Assembly: GCA_016784965.1 (NCBI GenBank)
Contig: JADHTQ010000032.1
Coordinates: forward strand, 1 to 48,871
DNA: 48,871 bases
Source of the DNA: Bacteriovoracaceae bacterium
GTDB lineage: Bacteria; Bdellovibrionota; Bacteriovoracia; Bacteriovoracales; Bacteriovoracaceae
Direction: 5' to 3'
The translations under genes were made by a program, and so were the position numbers. Positions within the stretch are counted from its first letter, which is position 1, and every line of letters begins with the position of its first letter. Below the pieces are notes generated by a model. The model had not been told where the DNA came from. It worked only from the letters and a program-made list of their open reading frames with translations, and did not search any database. Below, one piece after another: positions 44,936 through 48,871 of this stretch.

Positions 44936-47146
44936 CTACTGTAGTGGATAAATTACATTGATAGTGCCACCCCATTGCAGCAGTGTATGCTTTATATCAT
45001 AGATATATGTCCAAAGAAGCTCAGGTGAAATTATTACTTTTTTGATGGGAAACTCATAGGATACCGATAATAAAACGGCAAAATTAACAGAGTCAAAAGA
45101 CACTTTTTTATTAATAGAATTGCCCGAAAGGTAATTAACTCCCAAACCTGGGGATATGGCAATTCCACTAGTAAAAATATTTTTAAAAGATAATCGCCAA
45201 ATGGGGCCCATATAAAGTCCCAATGAATTTATCGCAGTATCTTCAGTTAAATGTGTAAAATACTGCATAGTCATACGCATATCAGATGCCCACCACGCCT
45301 TATTATTTTTAAAAGTCGGATAATCAAACCCTATGCGTATCAGTACTACTGAGGGAAGTAGCTCTTTTGATTCGATAAAAGAGGTCAAAAGACCCACGCC
45401 TAAAAAAATTCTCATCTCATTTAGGCGTACATTGCAGATCCCAAATCGATCTTTAGCACTTTGCTCATCTTTGTCTGGTTCTTCTACTGGTGGGCGCATA
45501 ACAAAAAGGGCACTGGAGGGTATCATGCCATGCCAACCAACTAGAGACCATCCATTTATTGTCTGCTCAATTATAATTGTACTGTTACTTGGAAGTGTAG
45601 TGATCACTTCTGTATCTTCGCTTGGACCCACGTGCAGCTTAAATTTTTGCTTGCCTGTATTATATGTGGCCTCTTTTAGATACTTTGCAGGCACCCGGCC
45701 CTTGTGGTAAGTGCTAACTACCCCCCACTCACTTCCCATGCTATCTGGTTGCAGTGCAAAGGTAAAATTTGCAGATGCAGTTCCCTTCCACCAAACTGAT
45801 ATCCAGTCATTGGCAATCTTATCCACTACTACTACTGTACCACTTTTAAGCTTTGCAATAACTTTTGGGTCATCATGGGTGGAGGTAAGTAGGTCCACAG
45901 TTTGAGAGTGATCTATAACTTTATATTTACCAGTTTTTTTATATGGGCCCTTTAGAAGTTTAGAGGGCACCCATCCCTTATGATATCCACTAACAAGGCC
46001 CCATTCAGAATGCTCCACCACTTTTGCTTTTTGCTCCATTGTTGGTAACTGGGGGGCCTTGACGGGAGCTTTGACGTGGGTTTTGTCGGAAGCTTTGACG
46101 GAGGCCTTGGCCATTGTAGTTTTATAAGTTGTTGGAACAATCTGTGCAGTACACGTGTTGCTTAGATCGTCAAGGGTAGAGCTTTTCTTAGAGTCAACAA
46201 CAACTTCGTCGAGTTTACTCAAAGAGTCCGAAGGCACCCACCCTACAAAACGCCAATTTATTAAGCTCCACAATTTTTTCCTTTTAACAACACTTACCGT
46301 GGTTTTGTTGGGTACACTAGTGACTACACTTCTATTTTTTCCGAGGGTACTAAACAGGGTTACAGTTGCTAAACTAGACTTAACTTTGTATTTAGAGGCC
46401 TTACTTTTTGTCTTTTTAAGAAGTTTGGAGGACATCCAACCACTATAATGACCTTTTACTAGACTCCAATTATTTTTACTTCCATAAACTCTAATTGTTG
46501 AGCCAACTGGAATATGGGTAATAATCCTTGCAGATTCCTTGGCCATTGTTCTAACCTTTAGCCCGCTTGTAGAGTTGACTCTATAATTCCCCGATGAAAG
46601 TTTAGATCCATCAGCTACTTTTATAGGTACATTGACATCTGCGGATTTGCTCGTATTGAGAAACTTAGAACGCATCCACCCTTCATATTTCCAGCTAACC
46701 GATGTCCAGTCGTTAAAGCCCCCCCTTATAGCAACAGTAGAGCTATCGGGAATGAATGTAATAGTGTGGGCTTCAGAGTTTGGCTCCATTTGTAATCTCA
46801 GCTGCCCAGGGTATGGAACCATAACTTTGCAGGTTTTTTGCATGTGAGTTTTTAACAAAAAGCGAGACAGTACCCAGCCAGTTAACTCACCTTTTGCAAA
46901 AGACCAATCACCTTTGCTTTTTGTAACCTCAATTAAAGATTGATTGGGAATTGTAGTAACGTTTTTTGCATTTGAATCAGGTCTACTTAGTAAATAAATG
47001 CCTATCCCACCAGGTGCAAAAACTTTGTAATGACCAGGTGGCAGACATGTATTTTTTCCATCTTTGGCCGTATCAACTGCAAATGTAACAGTTGCCAAAG
47101 CGAGGCAAAGAAGTATCGTGACGATCCTAACTAGTAAGTTGATCAT
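44936..47146 (-). CDS. SH3b-repeat / outer-membrane barrel protein, paralogue 2 (largest)
   Basis: 736 aa from the ATG at 47146; an in-frame TTG lies at 47161. A signal peptide is followed by eight SH3b-like units in A-B order: full A/B pairs at about 39-163 and 176-299, then a Thr/Lys/Ala/Val linker and two shortened pairs at about 377-454 and 461-538, in which the A units keep only their last strands (SEWGLVSGYHKGW, SEWGVVSTYHKGR). The C-terminal barrel (565-736) matches paralogues 1 and 3 (FLGVGLLTSFIESKE, AWWASDMRMTMQYF, YLSGNS, NVIYPLQ). It is convergent with paralogue 1 and divergent from paralogue 3. Confidence 0.82.
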   Translation of the reverse strand: MINLLVRIVTILLCLALATVTFAVDTAKDGKNTCLPPGHYKVFAPGGIGIYLLSRPDSNAKNVTTIPNQSLIEVTKSKGDWSFAKGELTGWVLSRFLLKTHMQKTCKVMVPYPGQLRLQMEPNSEAHTITFIPDSSTVAIRGGFNDWTSVSWKYEGWMRSKFLNTSKSADVNVPIKVADGSKLSSGNYRVNSTSGLKVRTMAKESARIITHIPVGSTIRVYGSKNNWSLVKGHYSGWMSSKLLKKTKSKASKYKVKSSLATVTLFSTLGKNRSVVTSVPNKTTVSVVKRKKLWSLINWRFVGWVPSDSLSKLDEVVVDSKKSSTLDDLSNTCTAQIVPTTYKTTMAKASVKASDKTHVKAPVKAPQLPTMEQKAKVVEHSEWGLVSGYHKGWVPSKLLKGPYKKTGKYKVIDHSQTVDLLTSTHDDPKVIAKLKSGTVVVVDKIANDWISVWWKGTASANFTFALQPDSMGSEWGVVSTYHKGRVPAKYLKEATYNTGKQKFKLHVGPSEDTEVITTLPSNSTIIIEQTINGWSLVGWHGMIPSSALFVMRPPVEEPDKDEQSAKDRFGICNVRLNEMRIFLGVGLLTSFIESKELLPSVVLIRIGFDYPTFKNNKAWWASDMRMTMQYFTHLTEDTAINSLGLYMGPIWRLSFKNIFTSGIAISPGLGVNYLSGNSINKKVSFDSVNFAVLLSVSYEFPIKKVIISPELLWTYIYDIKHTLLQWGGTINVIYPLQ

Positions 47147-47290
47147 AGTAAATTTTATCAAAATAACATTTAGGGGTAAAGAGTTAAATATGCAGGCCTT
47201 TGTCCTTTACCCCCAAATATAATTTTGGTAAAATGTCATCAAGCATTAACAACTATACACAGGGTTTTGGCCACGGATATTAGTAGAATA

Positions 47291-48622
47291 ATGAAGCTTT
47301 CAAATTCTTTTTCTTTTTTCAAAGTTACTATTGTGTTGCTGTTTATACTCATTAACGGTGTTTTGGTTGCTACTGCCCAAGATAAAAAGAAGGCCCCCAA
47401 ACAGTCTTTTTCTCAATTTCTTAAGTCTATTTACCAAAAACTACCCTTAAATCAACCAAAATCAAATGCTGGAAAAAAGACCAAAGCACAAAAGAAAACT
47501 AAAAAGGCGGCCAGCAGTACATCTCCTTCAAACCTTATACGACCCGGCAGATTCATCATTGTTTCAAAATTGGGCTTCGGGATAAATCTAAGAGAAGATC
47601 CCGATGCAAGTGCTAGGGTCTTGGCCGTTATTCCAGACAAGTGGGACGTGGAAGTTTTAGAAAGTCAGAAAAATTGGAGTCTAATTCAAGGTTCTCTTAA
47701 CGGATGGCTCCCCTCACCTTTTTTACACCGTCCCTTTTTTAGCAATGAATATATTGTAAAGGCCCCAAAACTTGGCAAATTAAACTTGCGCAAAACTCCA
47801 AATAAAGATGGTGTCATCATCTCCACTATACTTGATGGCCAGGGTGTCGTTTCCCAAAAAAAACAGGGAGAATGGAAGTATGTTACCTGGTATTTTTCCG
47901 GTTGGGTATTTTCAAAACTACTTAGACCCATTAAAATCACCTCCGTTCCTATAAAAAGTACAAAGGTCGCTGTGAAGGGTGATGAAAAAGATGATGAGGA
48001 TGATGGAGAGGAAGAGGAAGAAGATGAAGATGAAAATGAAGATTTAGAGGAGGAAGAAGAAAAAGAGGAAGAAGAGGTCGAAAAGGGAAACAAAAAGAAG
48101 TGGACATTTGAGTCGCCTCTTTCAAAGATTCATTTAGATAGTCAAAGATTTTTCTTAGGTCTTGGGTATCTAAGCTCCATCTCTGACGCAGATGATGCAC
48201 TCCCCTCTGTCGTACCCATGCGTATGGGATATGATCATCCTCTTGCCAAAAGTAATCCTGCTTGGTGGGCAACTGACCTTCGAGCTATCTTTCAAATCTA
48301 TACTCGATTATCCACTGATACTGGTCTTTACTCTATCGGTTTATATCTTGGGCCTATCTGGCATTTTAGTTTCAATAAAAGTTTTAAGCATGCACTTTCA
48401 ATTTCTACTTGTGTTGGCATGAATTATCTATCTGGTAATAGTCTCAAAAAAAATGTTACCTTTGATTCACTCAATTTTTCTTTTTTGATAACGGCTGCGT
48501 ATCATTATCCTATCAAAAGATTTCATATCTCTCCTGAGCTTAATTTTAATTACATTTATGATGTTAGTCGGCCGCTTGTGCAGTGGGGGGGGGCTTTGAA
48601 TATCATTTATACAATTGAGTAA
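47291..48622 (+). CDS. SH3b-repeat / outer-membrane barrel protein, paralogue 3 (acidic linker)
   Basis: 443 aa from the ATG at 47291; an upstream GTG/ATG-type frame from 47225 lacks a better ribosome site. A signal peptide is followed by a Lys-rich linker, one A unit (about 86-145, GSLNGW) and one B unit (152-212, TWYFSGW). A run of about 40 mostly Glu/Asp residues (229-267) then leads into the shared barrel (about 280-443: RFFLGLGYLSSISDA, AWWATDLRAIFQIY, YLSGNS, NIIYTIE). The acidic run could bind cations or act as a spacer; that is inference. Confidence 0.82.
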   Translation: MKLSNSFSFFKVTIVLLFILINGVLVATAQDKKKAPKQSFSQFLKSIYQKLPLNQPKSNAGKKTKAQKKTKKAASSTSPSNLIRPGRFIIVSKLGFGINLREDPDASARVLAVIPDKWDVEVLESQKNWSLIQGSLNGWLPSPFLHRPFFSNEYIVKAPKLGKLNLRKTPNKDGVIISTILDGQGVVSQKKQGEWKYVTWYFSGWVFSKLLRPIKITSVPIKSTKVAVKGDEKDDEDDGEEEEEDEDENEDLEEEEEKEEEEVEKGNKKKWTFESPLSKIHLDSQRFFLGLGYLSSISDADDALPSVVPMRMGYDHPLAKSNPAWWATDLRAIFQIYTRLSTDTGLYSIGLYLGPIWHFSFNKSFKHALSISTCVGMNYLSGNSLKKNVTFDSLNFSFLITAAYHYPIKRFHISPELNFNYIYDVSRPLVQWGGALNIIYTIE

Positions 48623-48677
48623 TGCCGCAAAGTAATATCCTAAATAACACTGTAAATTAATTGTAGTCATGTTAATG

Positions 48678-48732
48678 TGATCGGGTTGGGTGATCGGTTT
48701 GAAGTGATCGGTTTGAAGTGATCGGTTTGAAG
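48678..48732. repeat. Short tandem repeat, 14-bp unit
   Basis: Three perfect 14-bp copies of TGATCGGTTTGAAG (48691-48704, 48705-48718, 48719-48732), preceded by one degenerate 13-bp copy (48678-48690). They lie about 70 nt upstream of the gene that begins at 48804 and could be regulator-binding repeats or a repeat-generated end of a mobile element. Confidence 0.9.
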
Positions 48733-48803
48733 GTATCCTTGCGGTGAATCTGCATAAAATTTACTTAATTCTGTGATTTAATGCCTCTTAAGTGAGGTGA
48801 ACT

Positions 48804-48871
48804 ATGGATTTGAAAAAACTCTCTCAAGATATAGCAATTTGGCGACAAAACAAAAACTTTAGAAGTGAAAG
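48804..48871 (+). CDS. Start of a gene cut by the window end
   Basis: ATG at 48804 with GAGGTG upstream; 22 complete codons run to the window end, beginning MDLKKLSQDIAIWRQNKNF. The charged start, with a Trp-Arg pair, is reminiscent of small proteins encoded beside transposases or other mobile elements, but too little is present to say. It is the first gene after the 14-bp repeats. Confidence 0.5.
   Translation, partial: MDLKKLSQDIAIWRQNKNFRSE

Noticed and set aside
45711-46448. Open frames on the plus strand opposite SH3b paralogue 2
   Set aside because: Antisense frames made by the repeat-rich coding sequence; the minus-strand product has consistent domains and a signal peptide.
47686-48272. 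Ser-, Leu- and His-rich minus-strand frames opposite paralogue 3
   Set aside because: They are reverse readings of the Glu/Asp codon run and have no independent support.
1-48871. CRISPR arrays, tRNA genes, rRNA genes
   Set aside because: No spaced direct repeats, tRNA cloverleaf ends or rRNA motifs were seen; the only tandem repeats are short and unspaced.

Overview
The window looks like a compact chromosomal segment of a low-GC (about 40% by eye) Gram-negative bacterium. Evidence for an outer membrane: several signal-peptide beta-barrel proteins, an MsbA-type lipid exporter, an RND transporter and the diaminopimelate pathway. The gene mix (multi-copy-type HNH endonuclease, many secreted proteins of unknown function, short DapB, archaeal/fungal-type Asd) would fit a member of the Bdellovibrionota (Bacteriovoracia-like) or a related former deltaproteobacterial lineage; this assignment is inference, because no rRNA is present.

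Layout. 0-3.3 kb: a coiled-coil protein, a 66-aa membrane protein and a sodium:solute symporter, plus an unlisted 50-aa small protein. 3.4-7.4 kb: a tightly overlapping minus-strand operon of two outer-membrane-type proteins followed by a ZnuA-ZnuC-ZnuB zinc/manganese importer. 7.6-12.0 kb: a C4 zinc-ribbon coiled-coil protein, a lone RND pump and the RNase P RNA gene. 12.1-18.2 kb: a DUF4143 ATPase and a giant single-chain formate dehydrogenase carrying its own GltD-type NAD(P)H module and, in frame at its C-terminus, a complete AlkD-type DNA glycosylase. 18.2-24.7 kb: lysine/diaminopimelate genes asd, dapB, dapA and dapD, interrupted by an MscS-family channel and a probable HTH/nucleotidyltransferase toxin-antitoxin pair whose promoter lies inside a near-perfect 22-bp palindrome; then a DTW-domain tRNA-modifying enzyme. 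24.8-28.0 kb: three secreted proteins of unknown function. 28.0-30.1 kb: a small accessory patch (HNH endonuclease, a doubtful ORF, a short tandem repeat and a frameshifted NUDIX pseudogene) bracketed by two hairpins with the same 8-bp stem. 30.1-36.9 kb: a porin-like protein, an amidohydrolase and a group 3b NADP-linked [NiFe] hydrogenase operon in the order B-G-D-A plus maturation protease. 37.0-43.2 kb: secreted proteins, a TPR-like protein, a sensorless histidine kinase and an MsbA-like ABC exporter. 43.3-48.6 kb: three paralogues combining periplasmic SH3b repeats with a shared C-terminal beta-barrel. 48.7 kb to the end: a tandem repeat and the first codons of another gene.

How it works together. 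The formate dehydrogenase and hydrogenase could both exchange electrons with NAD(P)(H), giving a soluble route between formate, NADPH and H2. The asd-dapBAD genes feed lysine and peptidoglycan. The SH3b-barrel family would physically link outer membrane and cell wall. The points most worth a second look are the formate dehydrogenase-AlkD fusion, the SH3b-barrel family with its alternating A/B repeat code, the HTH/nucleotidyltransferase operon with its palindromic promoter, the outer-membrane genes in the zinc operon, and an apparent strong excess of the hexamer AAGGCC on both strands.
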